Shown piece by piece: positions 32,630 to 40,468 of a DNA stretch of 64,000 nt; within the stretch, counting starts at the first letter, position 1, and each line of letters opens with the position of its first letter. The position numbers and the translations under genes are program-made. This DNA comes from Suilimivivens sp009774465 (GTDB taxonomy: Bacteria > Bacillota > Clostridia > Lachnospirales > Lachnospiraceae): NCBI GenBank assembly GCA_947382645.1, contig CANDAE010000002.1, positions 124,001 through 188,000 on the forward strand. Reading direction: 5' to 3'. The notes under the pieces were generated by a model. It ran no database searches. It saw only the letters and a program-made list of their open reading frames with translations, and was not told the origin of the DNA.

Positions 32630-33088
32630 TTATTTTGGAAGCAGCTTTGCTTCTTCTAATACTCCTACTTTTTCAAATAAGCGAGACGTATCAATGATTG
32701 GAACCAGATTATGATCTGATACAATTACGTTCTGCATATACCGTTGACTTGCGTTATTAAATATTGACGGAATATCATAAATATTTTCAGACGATACATT
32801 AATAACATAATCCACATTTTCCACAGAAAACGCCAGCATATTTTCATCAATAGTAAGAATAATGACCATTTTACTCATGGGGGCCGGTTCTATATTAAAC
32901 AATTTATATATATCAAATACAGATATACACCCATAACGACATTTCATAATCCCGCATATATAAGCAGATTGCTTATCAGGAACATTTGTTATCTCCGTGT
33001 TTGGAACTACTTCTTTCACGTCATTTATTTTTATTCCATAATGCTCTCTGCCAATTTTTATAATCATAAATCGTTCTTCTTGTTCCAA
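32630..33088 (-). CDS. CheW-like domain protein (TTG start)
   Basis: 152 aa. FMIIKIGREHYGIKINDVKEVV, then ICGIMKCRYGCISVFDIYKLF and LAFSVENVDYVINVS follow the CheW fold that couples chemoreceptors to CheA. The start codon is TTG with GGAGG 10 nt upstream. No chemotaxis or flagellar genes are nearby, so it may be an orphan scaffold. It lies 45 bp after the cytidylate kinase-like gene on the same strand and could share its transcript. Confidence 0.82.
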   Translation of the reverse strand: MEQEERFMIIKIGREHYGIKINDVKEVVPNTEITNVPDKQSAYICGIMKCRYGCISVFDIYKLFNIEPAPMSKMVIILTIDENMLAFSVENVDYVINVSSENIYDIPSIFNNASQRYMQNVIVSDHNLVPIIDTSRLFEKVGVLEEAKLLPK

Positions 33089-33133
33089 AATAGTAATGCC
33101 TCCTTACAAAACTCTAATTTCACCACATCCTAT

Positions 33134-33742
33134 TTAATTCAATCTATTGAAAATATTTATAATGGAATTTACACAAAGTTCCTCCCCCAATGCGCCACTA
33201 TTAAGGCATAGGTCATAGTTCTGCGGTATGCCCCACGGGCGGTCTGTATAGTGCGAATAGTAGATTTTCCTCCGGGTATCTTTATCTGTAATCCGCTTTT
33301 GGATGGGCTTTTCACTATCTCCGTATCGTTCAAGAACACGTTTCGCCCGATCCTCCATATCCGAATAGATGAAAATGTGCAGGCAGTCGCTATTGTCCCG
33401 AAGGATATAGTCGCTGCACCGTCCAACAATTACGCAGCTTTCCTTTTCAGCAAGGCTCTTGATAATTTTTGTCTGTGTAAAGTAAATTGTATCAGCAGGG
33501 GAAGGCTCCGTGCGCCCATGCAGAGAACGGTTCATAACAAGATTAAATAAAAGACTGTTTTTTGCGGTAGAATATTCTGCGGCTTCTTCAATAAATTCTT
33601 TTGAAAATCCGGTTTCCTCTGCAATTTTCTCTAATAGCTCCTGATCGTAAAAGCCGATACCCAGTGTCTCAGCAACAATCTTTCCAATACTGTGCCCTCC
33701 GCTTCCAAACTCCCGGCTAATCGTGACAACTCTTTTTTTCAT
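33134..33742 (-). CDS. Cytidylate kinase-like family protein
   Basis: 202 aa, Cytidylate_kin2 type. P-loop-like SREFGSGGHSIGKIVAETLG, then FYDQELLEKIAEETGFS, CVIVGRCSDYIL and DTRRKIYYSHYTDRPWG. These relatives of CMP kinase are widespread in Clostridia and often neighbour MATE transporters; the substrate is not established. RBS AGGAGG. It follows the MATE gene by 32 bp in a MarR-controlled operon. Confidence 0.88.
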   Translation of the reverse strand: MKKRVVTISREFGSGGHSIGKIVAETLGIGFYDQELLEKIAEETGFSKEFIEEAAEYSTAKNSLLFNLVMNRSLHGRTEPSPADTIYFTQTKIIKSLAEKESCVIVGRCSDYILRDNSDCLHIFIYSDMEDRAKRVLERYGDSEKPIQKRITDKDTRRKIYYSHYTDRPWGIPQNYDLCLNSGALGEELCVNSIINIFNRLN

Positions 33743-33774
33743 GGTACTGTTCCTCCTTTTTTTTCCGTGTGTTT

Positions 33775-35157
33775 CTAGGATGCTTTTATGTTTAGCCGCC
33801 CCATCTTCTTAACCTCTTTAATACAAAGAATCATACAGAGGACAAACGCCAGCACATCTGCTGTCGGCCCCGCCATAAGAATACCTGTCAGCCCCCAAAT
33901 CCTCGATAAGATCAGCATTGCGGGGATATAGAACAACAACTGCTTTGAAAGGGAAGCAATCGCCGCTTTGACCGGCTGACCGATTGCCTGAAACAGTACA
34001 CCTGTACACATCTGTACTCCATTTAAAAATGTCAGCAGAAGATAAATTCGGAAGCACTGTACAGCGAATTCTTCATACAGACTGGATTCTGTACCAAAAA
34101 TCCGGATAAGCTGCAACGGGAAACACTGGAAGATCACCCATGCCACACATGTGATAATTGTACAGACACCTGCACTCAATAAAAATGTCTTTTTTACCCG
34201 GTCATATTTCTGTGCGCCATAATTAAAACCTATGATCGGCTGGCTGCCGCTTGCTACCCCGATACCTACGGAAAACGCAATCATACTCACCTTCATGCAC
34301 AGACCGAACGTAGTCAGCGGAATGTCCGGGCCATAGGCCGAAAGCGCACCATATTTAGTCAGCAGGTTGTTGGATACAAAAGCCACTACCGTTGATGTCA
34401 GGTTATTAAAACAGCTTGCAAATCCAAGACTTGCCATCCTGCAAGCGACAGACCAGTTCATAACCAGAGATGCCTTTCCAAACTGAATCGTTTTGAACTT
34501 AAACAGATAGGCAACATTACAAAGCAGGCCCACAAGCTGCGAAAGTATCGTAGCCACAGCAGCGCCCTCAACACCCCAATGGAATACAAAAATAAAAATC
34601 GGATCAAGAATTGTATTAAGGATAGCACCTATCATCATAGCGAACATGGCATAACGAGGGCTTCCATCGGTACGGATTGCGGAATTGATGACCGTTGCAA
34701 CAATCGCAAAAGGAAATCCAACCACAATAATACGTCCATATCCAACTGCATATGGCATCAGGCTGTTCGTTGCTCCAAAGATACGGCACAGAGGACTTAA
34801 AAAGATAAAGGCGAACACCGCATAAAGTATACTGATAATGCCGGAAGCGATCACAGCAGTTCCCACGCCCTTTGCCGCCTTATCTGCATTGCCCTGCCCT
34901 AAATTCAGACTGAAAAATGCCGCAAGGCCATCGCCAAATAAGGTTGCGACAGCAATCGCTATCGTGGCAATCGGAGCGATAATATTTGTTGCACCATTTC
35001 CAAGAAATCCTACGCCCTGACCAATAAAAATTTGATCCACCATGTTGTAGAGTGAATTGATGATAAGAGAAATAATGCTCGGTATCGCATAGCTTGCAAG
35101 CAGTCTGCCAATCCGCTCATATCCAAGTGGATTCTCTGTTGTCTGTGTAGTGTTCAT
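33775..35157 (-). CDS. MATE-family efflux transporter
   Basis: 460 aa, about 12 membrane spans. LASYAIPSIISLIINSLYNMVDQIFIGQGVGFLGNGATNI is the conserved first half, and AFSVGIGVASGSQPIIGFNYGAQKYDRVKK the matching second-half motif. Na+- or H+-driven exporter of drugs or metabolites. RBS GGAGG 10 nt from ATG. Preceded by the MarR gene and a 15-codon ORF; TTAGAATTCTAA operators flank it. Probably repressed by that MarR protein. Confidence 0.92.
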   Translation of the reverse strand: MNTTQTTENPLGYERIGRLLASYAIPSIISLIINSLYNMVDQIFIGQGVGFLGNGATNIIAPIATIAIAVATLFGDGLAAFFSLNLGQGNADKAAKGVGTAVIASGIISILYAVFAFIFLSPLCRIFGATNSLMPYAVGYGRIIVVGFPFAIVATVINSAIRTDGSPRYAMFAMMIGAILNTILDPIFIFVFHWGVEGAAVATILSQLVGLLCNVAYLFKFKTIQFGKASLVMNWSVACRMASLGFASCFNNLTSTVVAFVSNNLLTKYGALSAYGPDIPLTTFGLCMKVSMIAFSVGIGVASGSQPIIGFNYGAQKYDRVKKTFLLSAGVCTIITCVAWVIFQCFPLQLIRIFGTESSLYEEFAVQCFRIYLLLTFLNGVQMCTGVLFQAIGQPVKAAIASLSKQLLFYIPAMLILSRIWGLTGILMAGPTADVLAFVLCMILCIKEVKKMGRLNIKAS

Positions 35158-35177
35158 AATAAATGCTCCTCCTTTAA

Positions 35178-35189
35178 TTAGAATTCTAA
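35178..35189. promoter_or_regulatory. MarR-type operator 1
   Basis: Perfect palindrome TTAGAATTCTAA just upstream of the MATE gene; identical to sites at 35277 and 35755. Confidence 0.75.
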
Positions 35190-35205
35190 GTATTAGATTA
35201 AAAAA

Positions 35206-35253
35206 TTAGATTCTGATTATTACCGGTACATTCCTTGCAGTTGGAAATCTCAT
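35206..35253 (-). CDS. 15-codon leader ORF between marR and MATE genes
   Basis: MRFPTARNVPVIIRI, with an excellent AAAGGAGGG site 6 nt before the ATG. It lies between two TTAGAATTCTAA operators, upstream of the MATE gene. The strong RBS argues that it is translated. It may be a leader peptide governing MATE expression, or a minimal remnant. Confidence 0.45.
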   Translation of the reverse strand: MRFPTARNVPVIIRI

Positions 35254-35276
35254 TGATAACCCTCCTTTCCTTGTAT

Positions 35277-35288
35277 TTAGAATTCTAA
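35277..35288. promoter_or_regulatory. MarR-type operator 2
   Basis: Second perfect TTAGAATTCTAA, just downstream of the marR stop and upstream of the leader ORF, so an internal promoter for leader ORF plus MATE is likely. Confidence 0.75.
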
Positions 35289-35308
35289 CTAATAGAGTAA
35301 AAGAATAC

Positions 35309-35734
35309 TTATTTCGTATTCTCCGTCATTTGCATAATAACTTTTTCAAAAATTTTTAAATCGTCCTCGGAAATCCCAACAAAAATACTGTGCATATACT
35401 CCCCAATGCGTTTGGTTATATCATCCTGTATCGCAAGCGTCTGTTCAGTCAGAACAAGTTTTTTATACCGCCCATCACTCTCCAAGCTTTCACGCCGCAA
35501 ATATCCGTTACGTTCCAGATTGCTGATAAGGCTCGTAACAGAGGAGCCTTTGATCTCCAAAAATTCCTCTAAGTCCTTCGGAAAAATATCTCTTTTTTCC
35601 GATTCAACAATAATATAATGTAAAATGAGCGCCTGAACACTGGTGATTGGCGTATCAGTGAAAAAACTCGCAAAGTATCTCCGTATCCTCCGATTTAGCT
35701 TATCATATTTTTCCATCAGCTTTTGTTCGTCCAT
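35309..35734 (-). CDS. MarR-family transcriptional repressor
   Basis: 141 aa. PITSVQALILHYIIVESEKRDIFPKDLEEFLEIKGSSVTSLISNLERNGYL is the winged-helix DNA-binding part; RRESLESDGRYKKLVLT is the wing. RBS AAGGGG 5 nt before ATG. TTAGAATTCTAA sites lie at its own promoter (35755) and before the MATE gene (35178, 35277), implying autorepression and control of the efflux operon. Inducer unknown. Confidence 0.9.
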   Translation of the reverse strand: MDEQKLMEKYDKLNRRIRRYFASFFTDTPITSVQALILHYIIVESEKRDIFPKDLEEFLEIKGSSVTSLISNLERNGYLRRESLESDGRYKKLVLTEQTLAIQDDITKRIGEYMHSIFVGISEDDLKIFEKVIMQMTENTK

Positions 35735-35754
35735 GATTACCCCTTATCATATAA

Positions 35755-35766
35755 TTAGAATTCTAA
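35755..35766. promoter_or_regulatory. MarR-type operator 3
   Basis: Third perfect TTAGAATTCTAA, about 20 bp upstream of the marR start codon. Confidence 0.75.
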
Positions 35767-36031
35767 ATAAGTAAAGTTATAATACACCCAGCGACTTTAA
35801 AAGTCAATGGTTAAAATGTCAGTTCACAATTTTTTCAGATTTAACACAATATATCATCCTTTTGTAAGCACAAACCAGATTAATGACGACGACGAGAAGT
35901 ATCAGAGATCAACCTTTGCGCTGAATACCTTGAACAACCTATCTTCGAGCAAGAAAAAACAGCCCTCCAAATTGGAAGGCTCATGCTCTATGAAATGCTG
36001 TTCCTTTTGACAACCCACCATCATGTTCTTT
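35767..36031. other. Intergenic with probable terminator
   Basis: An AGCCCTCC/GGAAGGCT hairpin with one mismatch (35959-35982) lies 50 bp beyond the polysaccharide deacetylase stop and is followed on the minus strand by a T run; a probable terminator. No coding sequence seen. Confidence 0.45.
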
Positions 36032-36712
36032 CTAATCAAACAACAGCTCATCTACCGTAACAAACTCATACCCTTCCGCCTTTAGCCGATCTACAATTTC
36101 AAGGGCTGCCGTCACTGTGGTTTTATATTGATCATGCATTAAAATAATATCATTTTCCCCTGCCCTGGCACAGACGGTATTTACAATACAGGAAACGTCA
36201 CTGCTGCACCAGTCAAGAGGATCAATGGTCCAAAGTACCGGAAACATGTTAAGCTCTTTTTCAAACTCTTTATTCCAGCTTCCATAGGGAGGGCGCACAT
36301 AAATCGTATCCTGCCCGGTCACTTCCTTAATTACTTCATTTGTCTTAATAATCTCCTTCTTAAAATTTTCCGCATTGCCTGATGTCAGCTGAATATGGCT
36401 GTAAGTGTGGTTTCCTATTAAATGATCATCCTCATAAATCTCACGCACAATCTCCGGATAAGCTTCTACATTTTGTCCTGTTATAAAAAAGGTTGCCTTC
36501 GCATCCCTTTCCTTCAACCCCTTTAAAAGCTGCTCCGTATAGTAAGGATGAGGCCCGTCATCAAAGGTCAAAGCAATTTTTTTGCTGTCTTCCTCCTTAA
36601 ATGCCCTTCCTGTTGTAGGCAGAAAATTCTGCTGAAAATAGCCGATCAGACACATAATTGCCAAAAATATCATTAAAATAATACAGGAAAAAATTCTTCT
36701 TTTCAGATTCAT
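36032..36712 (-). CDS. Polysaccharide deacetylase (NodB domain)
   Basis: About 226 aa. N-terminal membrane anchor (RRIFSCIILMIFLAIMCLIG) and an extracellular carbohydrate esterase family 4 domain: KIALTFDDGPHPYYTEQLL (catalytic base and metal Asp), HLIGNHTYSHIQ (metal His pair), RPPYGSWN and ILMHDQ. It deacetylates peptidoglycan, chitin-like polymer or another N-acetylated glycan outside the cell. ATG at 36712 chosen; the TTG three codons earlier is possible. Single gene. Confidence 0.9.
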   Translation of the reverse strand: MNLKRRIFSCIILMIFLAIMCLIGYFQQNFLPTTGRAFKEEDSKKIALTFDDGPHPYYTEQLLKGLKERDAKATFFITGQNVEAYPEIVREIYEDDHLIGNHTYSHIQLTSGNAENFKKEIIKTNEVIKEVTGQDTIYVRPPYGSWNKEFEKELNMFPVLWTIDPLDWCSSDVSCIVNTVCARAGENDIILMHDQYKTTVTAALEIVDRLKAEGYEFVTVDELLFD

Positions 36713-36955
36713 GCACAACAACTCTTTTTCGTCGCCTTATTCTATTTATATGCTTTGAAATAGACATCATGCATAATCCTTTATTTCCGCGGTTAATGAG
36801 TCAAGCGGATGTAAAGCATCCATTTGACGAATGCCGCAAGGGGCATTTTTAAATAATTTCACTACTTTAAATTGACGTCAGGTGCAATTAATTCATATAC
36901 GTTACATTTAAAAACAGCAGAGAACGCTCCCTGCTGCTCAATAAACTAAAATATT
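36713..36955. other. Intergenic with short palindromes
   Basis: GGATG-TAAAG-CATCC within CAA/TTG arms (about 36808-36830) and TGCC-GCAAGG-GGCA (about 36833-36846). It could be another interspersed palindromic element or a weak terminator. No gene seen. Confidence 0.35.
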
Positions 36956-37360
36956 TTAATTATTATTTACTTTCAAATCCTTAATCTGTGAAATTAACTC
37001 GTAAAAAAGTGTAATGGCTTCTTCCATCTCTCTTTTTTCAATAAGAAGATTTCCTCCATACCTGCTATTAGTTTCCCAGTCAGAAATATCACTTGCTCTT
37101 CTTTTTAAACCATTTGAAACCTGAAAACCATATCCTTCCACCAAAAAAATCAGTGCAGCCAGATCATGTGTCCTGAATTTCCTTGTAGTGTCATCCATTC
37201 CATAGTGATCATGAAGCAAATGTTTTAGCGCCTTTTCAATGCCCTGTTGAATATGATAGGCAGCCAGGTCAAACAGTCCTTCATCATTCGTAGGATTACT
37301 TGCAGGAGACAATAAAAGCCTGGCAGCAGTAATATCATCCATAGCCTTTTTAAGATTCAT
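36956..37360 (-). CDS. HEPN-domain protein (toxin of HEPN/MNT pair)
   Basis: 134 aa from MNLKKAMDDITAARLLL. AAYHIQQGIEKALKHLL is the usual HEPN helix; RKFRTHDLAALI may contain the R-x(4)-H RNase motif in shortened form. HEPN partners of minimal nucleotidyltransferases act as RNase toxins or substrates for AMPylation. Start ATG at 37360 lies inside the 3' end of the nucleotidyltransferase gene (11-bp overlap), so the pair is coupled. Confidence 0.85.
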   Translation of the reverse strand: MNLKKAMDDITAARLLLSPASNPTNDEGLFDLAAYHIQQGIEKALKHLLHDHYGMDDTTRKFRTHDLAALIFLVEGYGFQVSNGLKRRASDISDWETNSRYGGNLLIEKREMEEAITLFYELISQIKDLKVNNN

Positions 37361-37664
37361 ATACCACCACTCCCTTTTCATCGATCTCATTTTTTAGTTC
37401 ATTTCCAATATGGCTATATACCAAAAAATCACAATTATAATCACATACCTGATTTATGGATGCTCTCAAGTTAAACAATCTTAAATCTTTGGTATCACAG
37501 GTAATATCAAAGCAAATATCAATATCACTGTCATTCTGGCATTCTTTTGTCACACTGCTGCCAAAGACAATCAGGCGCTTCACAATAGACGTATTTTCAG
37601 CAATTTTACATACACTATTTACAACATCCCTTTTCTTCTCATTTACTAAAGATATGTCTTTCAT
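37350..37664 (-). CDS. Minimal nucleotidyltransferase (MNT antitoxin)
   Basis: 104 aa. RLIVFGSSVTKECQNDSDIDICFD gives the GS-x(n)-SDxD active site of MNT-type nucleotidyltransferases, which neutralise HEPN toxins by adding AMP. CDYNCDFLVYSHIGNELKNEI is the normal C-terminal segment. It precedes and overlaps the HEPN gene. No defence genes beyond the pair are adjacent. Confidence 0.87.
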   Translation of the reverse strand: MKDISLVNEKKRDVVNSVCKIAENTSIVKRLIVFGSSVTKECQNDSDIDICFDITCDTKDLRLFNLRASINQVCDYNCDFLVYSHIGNELKNEIDEKGVVVYES

Positions 37665-37826
37665 ATACTTTCTCCCTTACGCCAATCAGGCCCATCAATA
37701 ACAAACTATTCTTCACACCACTGGCACCATTTAATTGATTATATTATATGCTTTTCCTTTGCTTTTATCAACATCTCTTTCTTCTTTTAAAACGTTGGAA
37801 ACATTTCTAACCTGACCAAATCAACT

Positions 37827-38522
37827 TCAATTCTGCCCATAATACGCATGTTCCCCATGCTTCCTGTAATAATGTTTATCCTGTATTTCTCTGGGGGCAG
37901 ACATATTTCGGGGATTAATCGCCTCACAATGTGCTGCCATTTTGGCAACCTCTTCTAACACCACCGCATTGTGAACCGCATCAGCCGCATTTTTCCCCCA
38001 GGTAAAAGGGCCATGATTTTTACAAAGTACCGCCGGGGTTGCCTGATAATCAATTTCACGCGCCCCAAACTCGTCCGCAATCAAAGTTCCGGTGTTCTTT
38101 TCATAGGCTTCTTCAATTTCCTCTTTTGTCAAGTTACGGACGCAGGGAACTTCTCCATAAATATAATCCGCATGGGTAGTTCCATAGCAGGGAATCGGCC
38201 GGCCAGCCTGTGCCCAGCTTGTTGCCCAGGAAGAATGGGTATGTACAATCCCGCCAATATCAGGAAACCGGCTGTAAAGAACCGCATGGGTTGCCGTATC
38301 CGAAGAAGGATTATATTTTCCCTCCACCTTTACGCCATTTAAATCCACCACAACCATATCCTCCGCCTTAAGCTTCTCATACTCCACTCCGCTTGGCTTT
38401 ATCACAAACAGTCCCGACTCTCTGTCAATACCGCTGGCATTTCCCCAGGTAAAAGTAACAAGTCCAAACTTTGGAAGCTGCATGTTTGCTTCATAAACTT
38501 CCTGCTTTAACTGCTCTAGCAT
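37827..38522 (-). CDS. L-ribulose-5-phosphate 4-epimerase (AraD/UlaF family)
   Basis: 231 aa class II aldolase-fold zinc enzyme converting L-ribulose 5-phosphate to D-xylulose 5-phosphate. LVTFTWGNASGIDRESGLFVIKPSGVEYEKL, then HTHSSWATSWAQAGRPIPCYGTTHADY (metal His pair) and LCKNHGPFTWG are close to AraD/UlaF. RBS AAAGGAG. Last gene of the large sugar operon, 15 bp after the FG-GAP-like gene. Its product is the entry metabolite for the split transketolase in the same operon. Confidence 0.93.
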   Translation of the reverse strand: MLEQLKQEVYEANMQLPKFGLVTFTWGNASGIDRESGLFVIKPSGVEYEKLKAEDMVVVDLNGVKVEGKYNPSSDTATHAVLYSRFPDIGGIVHTHSSWATSWAQAGRPIPCYGTTHADYIYGEVPCVRNLTKEEIEEAYEKNTGTLIADEFGAREIDYQATPAVLCKNHGPFTWGKNAADAVHNAVVLEEVAKMAAHCEAINPRNMSAPREIQDKHYYRKHGEHAYYGQN

Positions 38523-38537
38523 ATTACTCCTTTCCCA

Positions 38538-39584
38538 TCACCATTCTAAGGTATACATGGCAATTTCATCAATTTCTCTGTTTGCCGAAATCAAAATATC
38601 CTTTCCTTCATCCACATAATGAAACACATTTGCCGAACCACAATCCCTGTCAATCAGTTCATGGCAATACCCCTTTTTCTCATCCCACCAAAAGACAATC
38701 AAATTGCGCTCTGCCTTCCGATGTCCTACAATCAGCGCCTGTTTTCCACATAAGCTTCCGCCATAAATTGCATGGGTAAACTCCGCCGGCTTTTCATACT
38801 CATAAACCTTCTTAAAACCTTCTTCCTTCTTTTTATAAATACAAATTTTATCCCCATGAAAAGGAGATAAAACCGCCAGTTCCTTTTCGCCGTCCCTGTC
38901 AAAATCCACCAGCACCGCATCACTTGAAGGGGTGGTAAGAAGCTGCTCTATTTCCCACGCTCCATCTGCATTCACCGGAGGCAGGAAACGGAACACACCG
39001 CAGTCAGCAGAAATCAGGCAGGAATCCATATCATTTTCCCGGATTCTGTAATACCCATGATTTTTCAGCATATTTTCTTTGATCACCTGCATCCTTAGCT
39101 GATGCGCTCCATCAAATCCGCTTAAATCCTCCGGAAGTACCGCTGCATAAACCTTCCCCGGCACAGACCAGTCATCTTTAAACCTATGCCCTGATTTCAG
39201 CGTACAGGCAATCAAATGATTGATTCCATTCCTTTTTACAATATCAAAACGATGCACATGAGGAAGTTTTACAAGGGTGCGCACCTCCCATTCTCCATCT
39301 TCCTTATGAGACACAATAACAATCTCCGCGTCAGCAGAATCATTTGGAGAATAAAACTTATGGGTAGCCAGAAACTGTCCATCCCTTTCCGGCACCTGAA
39401 CCATGCTCATGGCTCCTCCCGCCCCATCCCACACGGTATCCAAAAGCTTCCCCTTCCTGTCAAACAAAAGGCACCTGTCTGTCTTCTCCGCCGCCACTAA
39501 AATGCAATCCTGCCCCCGGTCACATAGTGGTGCAATTGAATAACACTTCGTCAGCCTGGAAATTATTTTTTTCTCCACTTTCAT
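38538..39584 (-). CDS. FG-GAP/VCBS-like beta-propeller protein, cytoplasmic
   Basis: 348 aa from MKVEKKIISRLTKCYSIAPL (AAAGGAG upstream). No signal peptide or membrane span. Repeated blade-like units with DRGQDCILVAAEKTDRC, DAVLVDFDRDGEKELAVLSPFHG and HYVDEGKDILISANREIDE suggest an FG-GAP/VCBS-type propeller with a Ca-binding DFDRDGEKE loop. Unlike typical secreted members it looks intracellular. In context it may be a sugar-phosphate lactonase, epimerase or binding protein; no function can be assigned. Confidence 0.6.
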   Translation of the reverse strand: MKVEKKIISRLTKCYSIAPLCDRGQDCILVAAEKTDRCLLFDRKGKLLDTVWDGAGGAMSMVQVPERDGQFLATHKFYSPNDSADAEIVIVSHKEDGEWEVRTLVKLPHVHRFDIVKRNGINHLIACTLKSGHRFKDDWSVPGKVYAAVLPEDLSGFDGAHQLRMQVIKENMLKNHGYYRIRENDMDSCLISADCGVFRFLPPVNADGAWEIEQLLTTPSSDAVLVDFDRDGEKELAVLSPFHGDKICIYKKKEEGFKKVYEYEKPAEFTHAIYGGSLCGKQALIVGHRKAERNLIVFWWDEKKGYCHELIDRDCGSANVFHYVDEGKDILISANREIDEIAMYTLEW

Positions 39585-39603
39585 CCCCTCAGCTCCTTTC
39601 CTT

Positions 39604-40449
39604 CTATTCCATCCGCTCCAAAATCCCCGAAAACTTCCGGTGGGCAAATGTTAAATCCCCCTGCCAATCAGGATTCCCCGTATACCAGAACTCCGTCACA
39701 AACTTGCGTACCTGCATCTCCCAGGCCTTTTCTATTGCCTCCTCAAAAGCCACATGTCCGGTTCCATAGGGAATTTCCCTGAATTTTCCCGGAACCGCTT
39801 CCTTTAGATGCATTGCAAGAAAATGCCCTCTCCCCAGTTCCAAATCCTCCAATACATCATTTTTGTATGTACAGGCAGCATTGGTAAGATTTCCAATATC
39901 AGGATAAATCTGCAGATAGCTGGAATTCACCAGTGTTACATACTTCATGGCTTTTTCCACTGTATTCATAAATTCTGTTTCCATTGTCTCAAATCCAAGA
40001 GATACTCCGGCACAGCCTGCAAGATGGACTGCTTTCTTCAAGTTTTCCCAAAAAAACCTTTTTGTTTCCACATTGGATTCTTCATAGTAAACATCATACC
40101 CTGCCAGTTGAATGATACGGACGCCCAAATCTTCTGCAAGACGAATTGCTTTGTCCATGATTTCCATCCCTTTTTCACGTATAACCGGATTGCTGCTTCC
40201 CAGAGGATATTTCCGGTGACCGCTTAAGCACATGGTTCGTATGGAAATTCCTGTTTTTCTCATAGTCAAAATCAACTGCTGCCGGTCCTTTTCTGACATA
40301 TCCAGCCGATTTAGCTTTTCTTCCGTCTCATCAATGCTGATTTCCACAAAATCATAGCCCGCTTCCTTTGCCGCCAAAAGCTTTTCTTCCCATGACAGTT
40401 CCGGCGGCATGGCCTTTTCATACAGTCCCAACGAATACTTTTTTCCCAT
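39604..40449 (-). CDS. L-ribulose-5-phosphate 3-epimerase, UlaE/SgbU type
   Basis: 281 aa TIM barrel (AP endonuclease 2 superfamily). YSLGLYEKAMPPELSWEEKL, AGYDFVEISIDETEEKLNRL, MCLSGHRKYPLGS, IIQLAGYDVYYEE, YPDIGNL and AMHLKEAVPGKFREIPYGTG align with UlaE nearly throughout, so conversion of L-xylulose 5-phosphate to L-ribulose 5-phosphate is likely. The ATG at 40449 has GGAGG 9 nt upstream; the longer ORF to 40617 overlaps ulaG out of phase and is not coding there. Feeds the AraD-like enzyme. Confidence 0.92.
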   Translation of the reverse strand: MGKKYSLGLYEKAMPPELSWEEKLLAAKEAGYDFVEISIDETEEKLNRLDMSEKDRQQLILTMRKTGISIRTMCLSGHRKYPLGSSNPVIREKGMEIMDKAIRLAEDLGVRIIQLAGYDVYYEESNVETKRFFWENLKKAVHLAGCAGVSLGFETMETEFMNTVEKAMKYVTLVNSSYLQIYPDIGNLTNAACTYKNDVLEDLELGRGHFLAMHLKEAVPGKFREIPYGTGHVAFEEAIEKAWEMQVRKFVTEFWYTGNPDWQGDLTFAHRKFSGILERME

Positions 40450-40468
40450 AGACTTTTTCCTCCGGTAT

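Noticed and set aside
36956..37664. Defence island around the HEPN/MNT pair
   Set aside because: Neighbours are a polysaccharide deacetylase and a sugar operon; no further defence genes.
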